From positions 17,697,971 through 17,761,970 of the forward strand of contig OZ025257.1 in the NCBI GenBank assembly GCA_964019135.1: 64,000 bases of DNA. The letters run 5' to 3'. Under the pieces are notes generated by a model. It did not search any database and was not told the origin of the DNA. It saw only the letters and a list, made by a program, of their open reading frames with translations. The position numbers and the translations under genes are program-made. Source of the stretch: Arenicola marina. Lineage: Eukaryota > Annelida > Polychaeta > Arenicolidae. This document shows positions 1 to 11,699 of this stretch, one piece after another (the first letter of the stretch is position 1; each line of letters starts with the position of its first letter).

Positions 1-373
1 TCTATCACTGTTACTCCAATGTATATTTCCGTATACAAATGGAAACGCGTAGTGCCCCAGCTGCCTCCCTGTGATTAATAAGGTGATTAATAATTGAACA
101 TTTGATATCAAGTCATAAATATCCACACATTTCTCATAGTATTGAAAATCGGACTAATGCTCCCTCTAACATGTATTGTACGCCAGGCGTCGCGGGCTCG
201 TAATTATCATTATTATCAGAAACGAGGCATACATGAACAAGTTATTGCGCAAGCTGAATCGATTGAATGCGACACAGCTCAAATCGCTCAGTGTCAATGT
301 GCTTTGACTGGAAATAAGAGCAATAACCGTGTGATATCAGCAATTATGTGGCAGACTCGGACACAAAGTTAGG

Positions 374-560
374 AATGGAATGTTGGTGTTTTAGGCCACT
401 TTTGTGCACATACAGGCTAAATTGGGCCAAGGAACCTCCCGAGACGATGAAGGATGAAGGAATGAAACATGCCCCAGATTAGGTGCCCGAGCCCGGATTC
501 GAACCCAGGACCTATTGATCTGCGGTCTAGTGCGCTAACCACTACACCAGGGAGGCCCCC
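374..560 (-). mobile_element. tRNA-derived SINE with perfect 12-bp target duplication
   Basis: Read on the minus strand, the element starts after a short G run with a tRNA-like head: an A-box-like TGGTGTAGTGGTTAGCGC and a perfect B box GGTTCGAATCC, as used by RNA polymerase III. A non-tRNA body and tail follow. The 12-base sequence CACAAAGTTAGG occurs at 362-373 and again at 561-572, exactly flanking the element, as expected from LINE-mediated insertion. The related locus at about 13,919-13,950 lacks it, so this is an insertion into copy A after the long repeat duplicated. Confidence 0.85.
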
Positions 561-1095
561 CACAAAGTTAGGCATACCATTATTACATGACTCTCGTCCG
601 CAACAACACGAATCTCTGACCTTAGGCAATACTCTCTTTGGATACAAAATATATCACATTTTATTAAAATACACAATCATTCCACTCACAGTCGTTTTGA
701 TTGCTCTTATGATAGATCGCATGAAATAAATCGATTTCTGCGGTTAGCATTGTTGCCTTCGTGAATCCGCTGTGGACAAATGTCGTTGGTCGTCCTATTT
801 CCTCCCGCCACACTTCCTTCCAAGGCGTCCCCACGAACTCTCATTTCACCCTTATAGCGAGGGACTTATTCAGTGACAGCCCTTGGATTCCCCGCCGGGG
901 TTCCACGATCAGATTGCGACCCGCCATGGCCGCATTGGCGGTGCGTGTGTGTGGGGGGTGTTGGGGGAGGGAGGTGGCGGCCATTGTGATATGGCGGAGT
1001 CTGTCTAAGTCACTGGCATCGCAAGGTCAAGGCCACTGCCACGGAGCCTTGCCGTCACGCCTAAATAACAATCAATGCCTATTATTAGAAAGGTA

Positions 1096-1140
1096 AATAT
1101 ATATATATATCATAGACCGGTGTCTATATAATATATATGA
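1096..1140. repeat. Short TA microsatellite with palindromic core
   Basis: A TA run is interrupted by a palindromic core, TAGACCGGTGTCTA. The same core sits inside the longer TA run of copy B at 14,427-14,511. Confidence 0.6.
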
Positions 1141-1384
1141 ATAGGCACCGATTGCCACGTTCCCTTCTGTCCCAGGACTCACCGTGGCATAGGCGTCATG
1201 GTTCCTTCATGTCTATTTTTATATACGAATTTACAACGTGAACTGAATGTTGAATACGCCATTCCCTCCCCTTTAACAGGGACCCGCCGGTATATTTCCT
1301 CGAAATGTTTACTTCAGTTATCTTTTATTTTTTCATGGATGTCGGATATTCCCAAATCCATCTAGGGGCTTTATTGAAATGGAA

Positions 1385-1595
1385 TTGTGGGCGTGTTTTT
1401 TTTAGTGCCACAGTTGTGTGCATGAAGGCTAAACTGAATCAGTGGGCTTCTGTGGGTTGTCCGTCGTGGGGATAAGTATTGACTCATTGGATTGGTTCAC
1501 ATTGAGGCCGCGGTATTGAACCCAAGTCTTGGCTGTGTGAGCGGGCAGGCCTTGGGGTGATCAGGAACTCCCTGTGGCCCACTCTCCAAACTCCC
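1385..1595 (-). mobile_element. Old, decayed SINE-like segment inside the long repeat
   Basis: The stretch near 1,400-1,440 aligns with the tail of the SINE at 374-560: both carry a related run reading GGCTAAA next to a TGTG-rich stretch, in the same orientation. Farther along, the minus strand has a weak B-box-like GGTTCAATACC. It is present in both copies of the long repeat (here and about 14,745-14,955), so it predates the duplication. No target duplication is visible. Confidence 0.45.
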
Positions 1596-2099
1596 TCACT
1601 ACCACAGTAACGGTGGCAGAGGACACCAAGATGGGGGAACCTGAAGGGAAAGGGGTTGTGGGAAGGCGGGCGGTCACTGAAGCATACAGGGAGGGAGGCT
1701 GTTGGAAGGGGGACGTTCATTGAAGGTCAAGACGCTGTCCGTTATTTGCAATGTCCCGAAAAACAATATTTACATAAACCGACTAACGATATCTTCTTCA
1801 ATCTCGGTCCCTTAATTGAGCTGGAGTTATGTGACTTTTCCATTAGGGCGGTTTCGCCTTCGATTTTAAGACATCCCACGGGTAAAAGAAGGATACTTGG
1901 CTACTGTATGCTCTGCCGACGGACACTACGCCGGCGCCACCCCAGAAGGACCACTAGTGGAGGCTGTTCAGCCCGCTTGTCATGTCCAATTCCTTCTTCC
2001 TCCGCGGTTTTAGCACCATTGCATCCCGGTCTCTTGGTCGCCACCCTTCATCGTACTTCGTTTGTGTAACATTCAGGGAGAGCCACTTGGCACTCGGCC

Positions 2100-2290
2100 T
2101 GTAAGCTAGTGGGCAACTATCCCGGACAAGACAGCAGTAGTATAATGGTCTTTTTACGCGGGGGTTTTAATGGCCCATCCAGTAGCTGACAGACAGACGC
2201 CGAGACATATATCTATATACGCCAGCGGAAAGAGGGGGCCACGGCTGCCGGGAATGACTAATTATTGTGTCTACTTGTAACTAGGTGTGC
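2100..2290. repeat. Dispersed repeat family B, copy 1 (decayed)
   Basis: The segment around acgcggg...ggcccatccag...cgccgagac...atacgccag resembles 4,190-4,330 and 9,690-9,860. All three end with a CAATATA/ATATACGCCA-type stretch followed by a GC-rich run. Boundaries and coding capacity are not visible. Confidence 0.45.
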
Positions 2291-2564
2291 ATTACTCATG
2301 TTCTGCATTAGTTCGCTGGAAACGATAAGACCTCATCGGTCGTGTTGACCACAGCAAGGCGCACGCATCAAGCAAGGCACGCAAGATCTCTTACCAGCTC
2401 TCACGCCGTACTCACGTCGCTGTGAGACGCCGCCGATGCCCACGTCATCCATCCGGTGCCACCGGAAATGACGCAGCCAATCGCGGAGCTTTACTACCAT
2501 GGACACGGTAGTCTTATCAGATGCCAAGTACTATCACTTATAGATAAAACTGTGGTGAAGAATA

Positions 2565-2870
2565 TGGTTTTCAAGCGATAAAGTAACCATTATTTTTATT
2601 AAGCATAAAATTGAGAAACCTCGATGACTAAAAATGTTTTCTTCAAAATCGAATAGAAATTGCTTTCATACATTTTAACGTAAGACATATATGTACACAT
2701 GTGGTGAAAGGTTGTAACACGTGTTGTCTTCGTCCAATTTTAGCGTTATGTGACGTAATTTATCACAGTCTGTGCTAATGTACAACATTTCCTATGACAT
2801 ATAAAGACCATAAATTGCAAACAGGATGACAAAATTAAAAGTTGTGTTATGTCTCATGTTAATACATCAT
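2565..2870 (+). repeat. Inverted-repeat arm, partner of 15,365-15,665
   Basis: The reverse complement of 15,365-15,665 aligns with this segment. The best part is 2,680-2,740, which shares ACGTAAGACATATATGTACA and then GTGGTGAAAGGTTGTA. Similarity continues less strictly through TTGCAAACA and GTCTCATG. It lies just beyond copy A of the long repeat, as its partner lies just beyond copy B, but in opposite orientation. Confidence 0.7.
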
Positions 2871-3204
2871 TGCTCGTAAAACGTGAATTAAATCTCAAGG
2901 GTTTCAGGACTGGCCGTGCCGCCTCCCACTCGACTCCCACGCCTAGCATAATGGATGTGTGAACTAAACGCCATGCATCACCAACAAGGTGCCGGGTGAG
3001 GAGAAGGAGGCAGCATTTAGCGGGGCAAGAGTGGGGGGAGGGAGGGGCAGTGGAGGAGTGGGATGGGGGCGGGTGTGGGAAACAAACGGGGCTTGGATCC
3101 TTTGTACACCAGTGCAGTAATAATCCTCGAAACAACAGATGCGGTGACGGCATTCACTGAGAGAGGTCGAGTAGGGCGCCACCACCCTGGAGAGCTGATC
3201 ACAA

Positions 3205-3365
3205 CTCCTACTCTCATACCCACCCCCACCTTCATCCCAACTCCACCCTCACCTTCACCCTCACCCACACCCTTATCCTCACCCCCATCCACACCCCGAC
3301 CCCCACCCCCATCCCTACCCTCACCTCAACTCAACCCTCCCCTTCACCTTCACCCACTCTGTTAC
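3205..3365. repeat. Pyrimidine-rich CACCC low-complexity tract
   Basis: A run of variants of CCCACCCT/CACCCTCACC over about 160 bases. It produces several proline-rich open frames that are artefacts. Confidence 0.7.
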
Positions 3366-4149
3366 CACCATGCTCACCCCCACATCCACCCTCTTTCGCT
3401 GACTTTGTCCCTGTTTACTCTTCAGCCTTCCCCGATTCCACAACTGCGAGCTAATGCTCCTGGTACCTTAGCAATAATTTATCATCGGTGATGCCTGTTT
3501 GTAATGCCTTGCGGTTTTATTCTCACAAAACCTCCATAGTGACAACCTCCATTGTCCAAGCGATGTTGTCACTCTGCTTGGTCGGCCCGTGTTAGTGCGA
3601 ACAGAAATGACTTGACAAAAGGCTAACCATTCTTCAACCGAAGGGACTAACCCCGATGCCAGAGCGTGCCCGCCCGCTCCAACAACGTCATTCACATAAA
3701 AATACTACTTTTCTGCTTTTGTAAGTTGCTATGCCTGCGGCCAAAACAGGTAAAAACTGTTGCTGCCGCTGAACACATAATGAATTATCTAAATGTTGCG
3801 CTAGTCAAAACATGTCTTTTGTTGTCTTATTTCATGCTCGCAAAGAAAGATATCTTCTGGTATCTCTAGCCATTTCTTCAACTGAGATTTTTCACACTTC
3901 CATAACAGTTGTTTTTTGCCAGTTGTTGCCTTAAAGGGATCAAACTGGTTGAGTGAATGTTTTCTTTGCAACCTGGCGACAAACTCTCCCCCAGACCCCT
4001 TGGGAAGGAGGAACCAACAACATGTGAGGGCATTCACCCAGTTTTTCAGGTTCAATTCCGTCTCCGCCGACGGTAATCGTTTTTCTTTTACCCCCATTAC
4101 ATGTCGGTCGCCGGGGTCGGCTTCTATAACCGTGTGACACCGTTTGAAA

Positions 4150-4340
4150 CAGGTTCGATTGTGGGACATTAAGTTCCAGTCACTTGCGGTGGGTAAGGGG
4201 ATAACAGGCGGGGCTAAGGAAGGATAACAGTCGTTAATGCGGGTCTGATGGTCCATTCAGCGGCTGAGGACACGTCAATATATGCCACAGGTAACGAAGC
4301 CTCTGATGGCGCTTCCGACAGCAGGTACTAACTATTGTGC
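4150..4340. repeat. Dispersed repeat family B, copy 2
   Basis: It aligns well with 9,690-9,860: GGGACATTAAG, GGCGGGG/GGCAGGG, AACAGTCGTTA, GCGGG, CAGCGGCTG, GGACACG and CAATATA occur in the same order and spacing. No coding function is recognised. Confidence 0.6.
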
Positions 4341-5058
4341 CTACTGCCAATCTTCATATCTGGCAGAACAACTATCGACGTCGTTAGGCATGGAGTTAAG
4401 TTATAGGAAAGCCAGCTTGTGGCTACAGTCTAAGACAGAAAACAACTATAAATAAACAGCAATTAATGTTTACTTAATGCTGTTGTGAACGCGTGTATTA
4501 TGTTTTAAGCTTTTATGCATCGAAGAGGATATTTCTCGTCTTTGTTTGTTCGTAATTCCTATATCCTGCCTTATTTTGAAGAGAAGCTTTGTGAAAGTGC
4601 TAATTCATCGATGGTAAACTGGTTATAACAGTTCACACATTACACAAACCCAAAGAATGATTTACAAAAATTCAAGACCTACCTGCAACTGCTTAACTTG
4701 TTATTTTCATGAGATGCCAGCTCAGCATATTGGCGTGATCGAACATACCACCCCGGCAGCCATTTCATGATGCACAAAGTGGAATTGCCTTTTCCATTTA
4801 CACACATAAGGAACATGCTAAAATGATGTCCTTCAAAGAGCTTTCATCCATAATGGAAAGAACGGTTCATTCAAGCCGGTCGCCTGATACGAAATGCTGA
4901 CCTTATCTCGAAGCAGCATCTGAATGAATCACCGAGGAATGATTTAATTCTGTCCATGTTATTGTGTAAAGAGTGTAGAAGGATATCATCATGTCACTTG
5001 ATTGCCTATGTATATTATTGCATCGTGCCCTACGCTCCATAATGTTAGACCGGCACAG

Positions 5059-5311
5059 TGGGGCCGGCACGATAGTTCAGTGGGTTAGAGCGCTGGCATT
5101 CAACGCTCTGGCCACATGAGAGCCTAACGGCACGTGGATCGGTGGTTCCCACCTCGCTGTGACCATATCTGTGTGGTCGCTGGATAAGGGTCCCATGTCT
5201 TTGTTCGCAAAGAGTAGGGGGTTACCCCCGGAGAAATGGTTCTACTCTCCCTATCTTTTCCATTGACGCGATATGAAGTTTAAGCGTCTTGAATATACAG
5301 CCAACCAACCC
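5059..5311 (+). mobile_element. tRNA-derived SINE with 11-bp target duplication
   Basis: The head carries an A-box-like TAGTTCAGTGGGTTAGAGCGC and a degenerate B box (GGTGGTTCCCACC). The body contains a module with AAAGAGTAGG, GGTTACCCCCGGAGA and CTACTCTCCCT, and the tail ends in GCCAACCAACC. The 11-base sequence GACCGGCACAG lies at 5,048-5,058 and 5,312-5,322, immediately flanking the element. A second member is at 44,657-44,904 on the minus strand. Confidence 0.85.
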
Positions 5312-5779
5312 GACCGGCACAGCTAACCTTACATTCGATTAAATGAATATTTAATAATAATCAGTAGAGACTTATTGATCATAAAAACAACGTTTTTTCG
5401 TCACAATTCAGCCTTATTCTTTCATTGAACTTGTATTATCGGTCCATTCTATAGGAGTTACATAGGCCGAGGCGAGATAGCGACCGCAGTGACGATTGTC
5501 CACCTCTGCGACTTTTCTTGACATTGCCATGGATATTTGACGTTTTTATTTTATTTGGCAGCTCTGTGTCACAGAAGCAGACATACATATATGATCGTCG
5601 AGGAAAGGACTATTTTACATGATATTTATTACTAAATAGTGTGATAATGATCTCACTAATTCTATGGTGTCATTGTCGACAATACACCGCCTGTTGCATT
5701 ATACATGTGGCGCCGGATGTACTGTACCAAGATTATGGCAAAGGAACAAACGATTGTTAATAGATCGGTGTTGATTTGA

Positions 5780-6110
5780 AGATTTATTTTTTAAATTTGA
5801 AATGATGATAACGTCCCACTGATATTTATGCATCGTTCTATGGATTTATATGCAACGATCAATTTCTGCGGCTTACAATGCCGCGTCGATAAAGCCTCGA
5901 GGCGACAAACGCCATTCGTGGTCCCATCCTCGTTACCTTTCCTCGCCAGGCATCTTTATTGAAACTCCAATTTGGCCTCCACTGCCATGTCATCTCTGAA
6001 CCTCCCGTGGGGGTTTCATATTCAGATTGCCCCTCCCTGCGGCCCAACTTGGACTCGGGGTGGGGAATTACGACGACATTGAGATATCTGATGCAGCGCC
6101 TCGACGAAGG
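5780..6110. repeat. Third, diverged copy of part of the long repeat
   Basis: This region parallels 700-930 of copy A: GATCAATTTCTGCGG, GCC(T)TCGTG, a TCATTTCACCC-like stretch, GTTTC-CA, CAGATTGC and GGCC follow in the same order with substitutions and gaps. It extends the family to three members in the first 15 kb. Confidence 0.5.
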
Positions 6111-6234
6111 ATTATATATTGCCTTGGAATCTGAGGTCACCCATGTGGAAGTGGGTCTAGATCACGGGGTCGGGATGGGACTCCTATCCTGTGATCAGCA
6201 ACTCCATGTGTGTCGTCGTCTGGACAGCCATCGC

Positions 6235-6356
6235 ACAGCAGCCATGTGCAGAGACAGAGAGGGCGAGAGAGAGATCCCGCAGCAGCCTTGTGCACAGACA
6301 GAGAGGGCGAGAGAGAGATCCCGCAGCAGCCTTGTGCAGAGACAGGGAGGGTGAGA
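6235..6356. repeat. 44-bp tandem repeat, about 2.7 units
   Basis: The unit runs from CAGCAGCC through GTGCA(G/C)AGACAGAGAGGG and ends CGAGAGAGAGATCC. Because 44 is not a multiple of 3, the short repeat-encoded frames on both strands are artefacts. Confidence 0.85.
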
Positions 6357-6680
6357 ATGAGAAGGACGGAGAAAGAGTGGGAGGGAAATAGTATATGGAT
6401 ATGAGAAGAAGGTTGGCCGGCGATGTCAATGGAATAGAGAATCACGTTACTAAAAATGAAGAAGCTGTTTTTCTTGTGGAACTGAAACCCATTTCGCATT
6501 ATTTGCGCCTGGTTGTGTATTGTATAATTTGTGTAATTTCTTTTATATTTTGCTGTTTGTCATTGGATGAGTGGGTCTAATTCTGTTCGGTCGATTAATG
6601 GTGACAGCCATCCGATCGCACCGCCTGTATAGGCTGTCTGGCTCTTATGTAAAATCCGTAAATATCGGGCCTCGCCTACA

Positions 6681-6715
6681 CCCCCCTCCCCCCCCCCCCC
6701 CCTCACCCGCCGGCG
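6681..6715. repeat. Poly-C tract
   Basis: About 25 cytosines with few interruptions; low complexity. The complementary strand is G-rich and could form a quadruplex. Confidence 0.7.
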
Positions 6716-7429
6716 GCCCCAGGCTCGCTCCCTCGCCCACGCCCACCTTGTTTCATTCTAGCGAGGTTCGTTTGCGAGGCGTTCAGGTTATCGGTCAATA
6801 AGGGGATTTAGCGCTGGTTTTTAACGGCCCGCTCAGACGACGCAGCGTCACTATGCCCCAACAGCGACACTCGCGGCCCACCGGGAAGGGCAGTATTTAC
6901 ATGTAACAGAGGAGAAGTTAATAGGTGCGGAGCGTGACAAGAAGATTCGGCGGGCGACGGGGTGGGTGGTAGCAGCATACGTCATCTTCCACCACGAACA
7001 CGTACTTAAAATTTCTGAATGAACAAAACCTTGTTCGCAAACAGATCCTGACACTCAGGACCGCAATAAGCGAACCCCGCCAGTCCAATGTTAGATTGTA
7101 TGGCCCTCAACTCCATCAATTATTTCAATATTTATTGTTCAATATCAGCAAATTAAATTCATTATCTTGATAACAAAATCTCGTGTGTGTGTTTCACAGC
7201 GCATAGGGATGTGAATCCCATGGCAAGGAGTTCTGTAATAAATAGTTCCCGGTTATGTTAACCGGCCTCTGCTTTTGATCATATGAGTTTATCAGGCGCC
7301 CTCACTAGATTATAGAAGTAAATAACTATAGACCCTCACTAGATTAAAAAAATAGCAGCCCACTGTCTCTCTGCCGAACACGAGCTTGGTCACGTCACCA
7401 TATTTACGACCGTTATTCTTCTATCATAG

Positions 7430-7560
7430 AACGTCGAGTTCAAACTTGTCACACGTATCGTCATTTCGGTAAATAGCACTTTTCTTTCGCTTTGTTTGCC
7501 TTCGTCCCGGGACAGGTAAAACGGCCATGGTGAGCTGCCTTTATCGAGTTCCTGGCGGGA
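7430..7560. repeat. Dispersed repeat family C
   Basis: It shares TCGGTAAA, AGC, a TTTGCCTTC-like stretch and GG(A)CAGGTAAAAC/ACGGGTAAAAC with 11,340-11,420, and more weakly with 3,690-3,765. Too decayed to assign to a transposon class. Confidence 0.4.
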
Positions 7561-7759
7561 GTGGTAAAACCCTAACCTTGATGAAATGCAGCGACTGGCA
7601 GATAATTGCCTCATGCCACGGAACAGTGACTTTTTCCAGCCAGTTGTTGCTTCAATGGAGCTTTACGGGAAGTGAACAAAACAGGCCTTCGAGGAGGCAA
7701 TCGCCAAGGAGAAGAACTATTAAAGGTGCATTAAATTTACTTAACACAATCTAGCTACG

Positions 7760-9480
7760 GACATTTTTATGTTAAATCACGAGGCATTAATCTCAGCCCA
7801 TTTGATTTTTTTCACCAGGTCCTGCATTAAGACACGAGCAGTACGACGATGAATCGCTATTGATTGACACGCAGCATGCAAAAGCCTGGGTGGACAGGCC
7901 GGAACGGAAACGGAACCGGACATTCACTGCGGCTTCGCCACCTACACCACCATCACTCTTCATTATCCGCGACAGTCCTTACATGTGGCAAGAAACTGTT
8001 CTCGACTGCATCTTAACTTGAAAACGACACATTTGCAACCGTTAACGAGAAAACGAAAGTTAGAGTAATGACGGAATAAATTAAAGCAATTGCATTTCTT
8101 ACTTCAGCTCATGGTAATTCTGGAAAGATTTTCCTATTACATCATTCAAGACGACATCGATCAATGAACGCTATCGCATTTGTCCAATTTTATTATCGCT
8201 AAGTGGATAGATAAATGGACAGCGGTTTTCTTTCATTTCGCCTTGACTTTGCCACCTACATTTAGAAAATACACTGATTTGGCCTGGAATAGCCGTTCAT
8301 TACTACATGAGGTGTTTTATTTTAAACACTCCACCACAGTGTTTTTTTCCGGGTGATGCACTTTCCATCCCCTTGCTGTGTGCAAAATAGCCTTGTTAAA
8401 CTTCAAATTAATTACTGAGCTTGCACACAAATGTCTAAATCAATTTTGTGACATTGAAAGCTTGCACACAGTTAAAATACTCGACATGCCATCTGGGTTT
8501 TAGAGATTAAGACAATAAGACGCTGCTGAGATGAGAAGGTAGAGTAAGCAATTACTTTAAGTTGATCTATTATTCTGCATAACATTAGAACAACACATGT
8601 GTTCTGATAACATGTGATTCACTCTTTTTTTTATTTGTAATTACTCGTAATTAATTGTTTATCGGACAAATAAACGCAGAGGAATTGATAGTCAGTAAGA
8701 TAACGTTATAACGTTTTATAAAGTTACCCTATAAATACATGTAATATTTCGAAATTGTGTCATTAACAATATTAATACAATGTACCCAATATAATTGTAT
8801 AATACCACAGTCTCAATTAATTTTTTCGATGATATACCATATTTGCAAAATGTTCATTTAAATTTTTCCAACGATCTAAGCTAAATTGTTTGTCTTATAT
8901 AAAATTAACGAAGAAAAAGCGGGTCACATCACTGCAGCTCCATCATTATTTTATTGGGCGCTTTCCAATATAGATTTTAATGAACCCAGTCACGCATTTG
9001 ACGGTATATATATATCAATACTAGTATTACTCCCCAGCTGACAGTGGAGGGCAATGATAACTTCCTGCTTATTTGTGAACTAAATAATTCAGGATGGCAT
9101 GTGGGAGTTCCAGAAAGAGAGTGCGCCGCCATGTGGTGGGTCTGTGGATAAAACGGGTGAAGAAGATGTGACAAGCGCTCACTTCAAGATGGACTGCTGT
9201 CATGAAATCTGAGACTACCGGTATTGTAGCGGGTTAAAGGTGTGGGTGGGGGAGAAGTCCATGCAAAATCCCTCGACAGTGATTCAGACCCCGACAAAGG
9301 GTTAAAGTAGGACACAAGGAGAGACAGGGATATCGCTAACGAAAAATTGGCTGCATGGAAGTGTTATATGTGAAGTGAGATTGCCGAAGGCTATGGAACC
9401 AACCGTTGGTTACGCAGTTCACCAACGCAATATTTATTGTCATCTCGAGTAGCGTCTATGCGATGTCAGGCAATGGAATT
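7760..9480. other. Gene-free AT-rich stretch
   Basis: I see no convincing exon, RNA gene or repeat array here. Stops are frequent in all frames and no conserved protein motif appears. Confidence 0.6.
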
Positions 9481-9689
9481 TCCACTGCGACAGTTTGGCA
9501 TTGAATTTTAAACCCCGTATCACTGTCACCCTCTTCGGTCGACAAGCTCTATTGCCCCAGACCTCTGATAAGACAACGCCAGCAGGGATTATTTCGCCAG
9601 ATTGTCCTTCCCTATTCCGCCTCCGTCAGTTTCAGCTCTGCCATAGCCATCCACGTCTCCGTAGCGTTACCATCTCTGAAGGCAGTACA

Positions 9690-9870
9690 TGGTTGGGACA
9701 TTAAGGTGCCGCCATTTGACTAGTAGCGGTAAGAGGACAACAGGCAGGGAGAGGCAGTCTAACAGTCGTTACGCGGGGTTTCATTGTCCGTCCAGCGGCT
9801 GTGGACACGCCAATATACGCCAGAAGCAATGGGGCTTTAAGCCTCTGCCGGAAAAGGCAGCCATCACTGT
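9690..9870. repeat. Dispersed repeat family B, copy 3
   Basis: It aligns with 4,150-4,340 in the same orientation (see that entry). The best block is AACAGTCGTTA...CAGCGGCTG...GGACACGCCAATATA. Confidence 0.6.
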
Positions 9871-9889
9871 GTGCATAAGCTGACATTTT

Positions 9890-11330
9890 TCATTTTCGGC
9901 AGCGTTGCCGTCGTCCGATGCCGGTAGGTGAGGCGAGAACCACATAGGAATCATAGTAAGCGATGCATTTCAATATTGTAATAACAAACGGGAGCAGTCT
10001 GCTTGTGCCAAATAGGCAGCATATAACCATGATGTCTTTACATGTCGTTTTTAAGTTTTTTACATGGTTTTATATCATTTGAGTCCACGGTAGAACAGTT
10101 TTTTTGCGCATTACAGCTTTCCTTGTATCAGTCAATAACCATAATGAAGGTTCCTACAATTAATTTTGTGGTGACATTCATACAGACATGACATTTCACA
10201 AAACCGATTCAATTCACTGCACCTGCATGTTGCATGCATTTGCTGGCATTTGTTCAATTAAAACACCCTTTTATTATAAATCTTTGGACATGTTTCTTTG
10301 CATGTTTGTATTAGCCACAGAATGTGCCATTTTCGTTACATAGGTCCCAGCATCCCTTTCCAGTCATGGCTTAAGTAAACAAACCTGAGTGGTAGCGCTT
10401 CAGCAAAAATCCTAACATGTAATGCAGTTTGTGGTTATGCATGACGAATTTACATCGATAGCAACTATTGCTACTGATTTGTACAGGACAGGACTATGCT
10501 GATATATTGCACATTATAGGCAGCGACACCCTTGATGATCGCCCTGACGGATACGAAACGGCAAAACATGTAGCATGAGTCATAAGCGCGAGAGTAAACA
10601 TTAGTAATATTATGGGGGGTTTTCAAGGTTTACACGCTCGCCATTTCGCCATTGTGAGAAACATGCCCACCCGTATTGGAAAAAAAGAGACCTTGTGGGT
10701 GGCCAGTTGATTGTGATGTTGCTAGGAAACGTCAGTCACTCAACCACCTCCTTTTGTCAGACGCTCTAGATAAATAAAAAGTTTATTTTGCTGCCGTGGA
10801 GTGGCATCAAGCTTAAATGCATCGCACGGTGAGACTAGCATTAAAATATTAATCTCGCATTATTTGTGACTATCTGTATTTTACTAAACAAAATATGCAT
10901 CATTGGTTTCTACTAATTAGGTTACTAATTAGGTTCTGGTGAAAAGCTTATTTGTAGTATTTCAGACCTCCAAATTAAAACTTAAAAAACTAAATATCTA
11001 TAAAAAGTCCACACCACACTAATACGACTAAAACGCTGTAAAATTAGTCGATATTATCCGGCAGGAGCCCGGCCGGCGTCGTGAGCAAGAGAATGACTCA
11101 CGTATGCCTCACACTCGGGTGAACTGCAATTCCCCTTGGGATGTGACTTATTATCGTATTTGAGTTTTGTATGACAAGGATTATTAGATTTTGCTTTCAA
11201 AATCTGGTCTCAGGCCTCAAGCATGCCATGCTGAAACTGGCCATATCAGTGCTCGAACATAGATCCCTTACATGCTTTAGTAGCTCACTGTTATTTCTAA
11301 AGGCGACTCCCATATCAAACAGCGACGTTG
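9890..11330. other. Gene-free stretch
   Basis: No supported gene. Short frames lack motifs, and no tandem array is seen. Confidence 0.55.
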
Positions 11331-11339
11331 TGTCCTGTT

Positions 11340-11430
11340 CAAATTCGTCGCCTGCATCCTGATCTCGGTAAACAGCGGTTTGCCTTCCTTGCTAACGCCA
11401 GAAACGGGTAAAACACATATTTGGAGCCCC
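11340..11430. repeat. Dispersed repeat family C, second copy
   Basis: Similar in order and wording to 7,430-7,560 (TCGGTAAACAGCGG, TTTGCCTTCC, GGGTAAAAC). Decayed. Confidence 0.4.
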
Positions 11431-11699
11431 CGAGCCCGGTGTTGCCTTTGTCGGGGTTTCGCGTGATGCGAACAATACAGGCATTCACCGTACGAATGAA
11501 CCACATAAAGCCAGTCAGTATATCGAGCCATGATCGCTGTTCTGCTAAATCATGATGCATTAATGTGGAAACCAAATCGTCCATATATTTCTTTTTATCA
11601 ATCGGCATTAAAACCGTGACTGTAATAGCCTTCAGGTCTCTACCGTCGGCTTGTGTTGGCCCAATAAAAGCTACCAACAGGCCCCGATCAGTCGTTCAA

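Larger units (their letters stand above)
1..2035. repeat. Long dispersed repeat, copy A
   Basis: This stretch aligns almost end to end, in the same orientation, with 13,524-15,283. Shared landmarks include the opening near the start of the window, the segment around 761-950, the TA-rich stretch near 1,100 and the block ending near the words gttttagcaccattgc at about 2,010. The main difference is a SINE present only in this copy at 374-560. The left end is probably outside the window. A frame beginning at 761 is shared between copies with one 3-base in-frame gap, but it has no recognisable domain and I do not call it a gene. Confidence 0.85.

Noticed and set aside
374..560. A functional tRNA gene on the minus strand
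   Set aside because: The A and B boxes are good but the acceptor stem does not close, and the segment has target duplications and a non-tRNA body; it is a SINE.
6137..6499. Repeat-encoded frames around 6.2-6.4 kb on both strands
   Set aside because: They follow the 44-bp tandem unit; peptides in different frames repeat one another.
10525..10580. Hammerhead-ribozyme-like phrase (TTGATGA ... CGAAAC)
   Set aside because: The core is not canonical (an extra base in CTGATGA) and I could not build the three stems.
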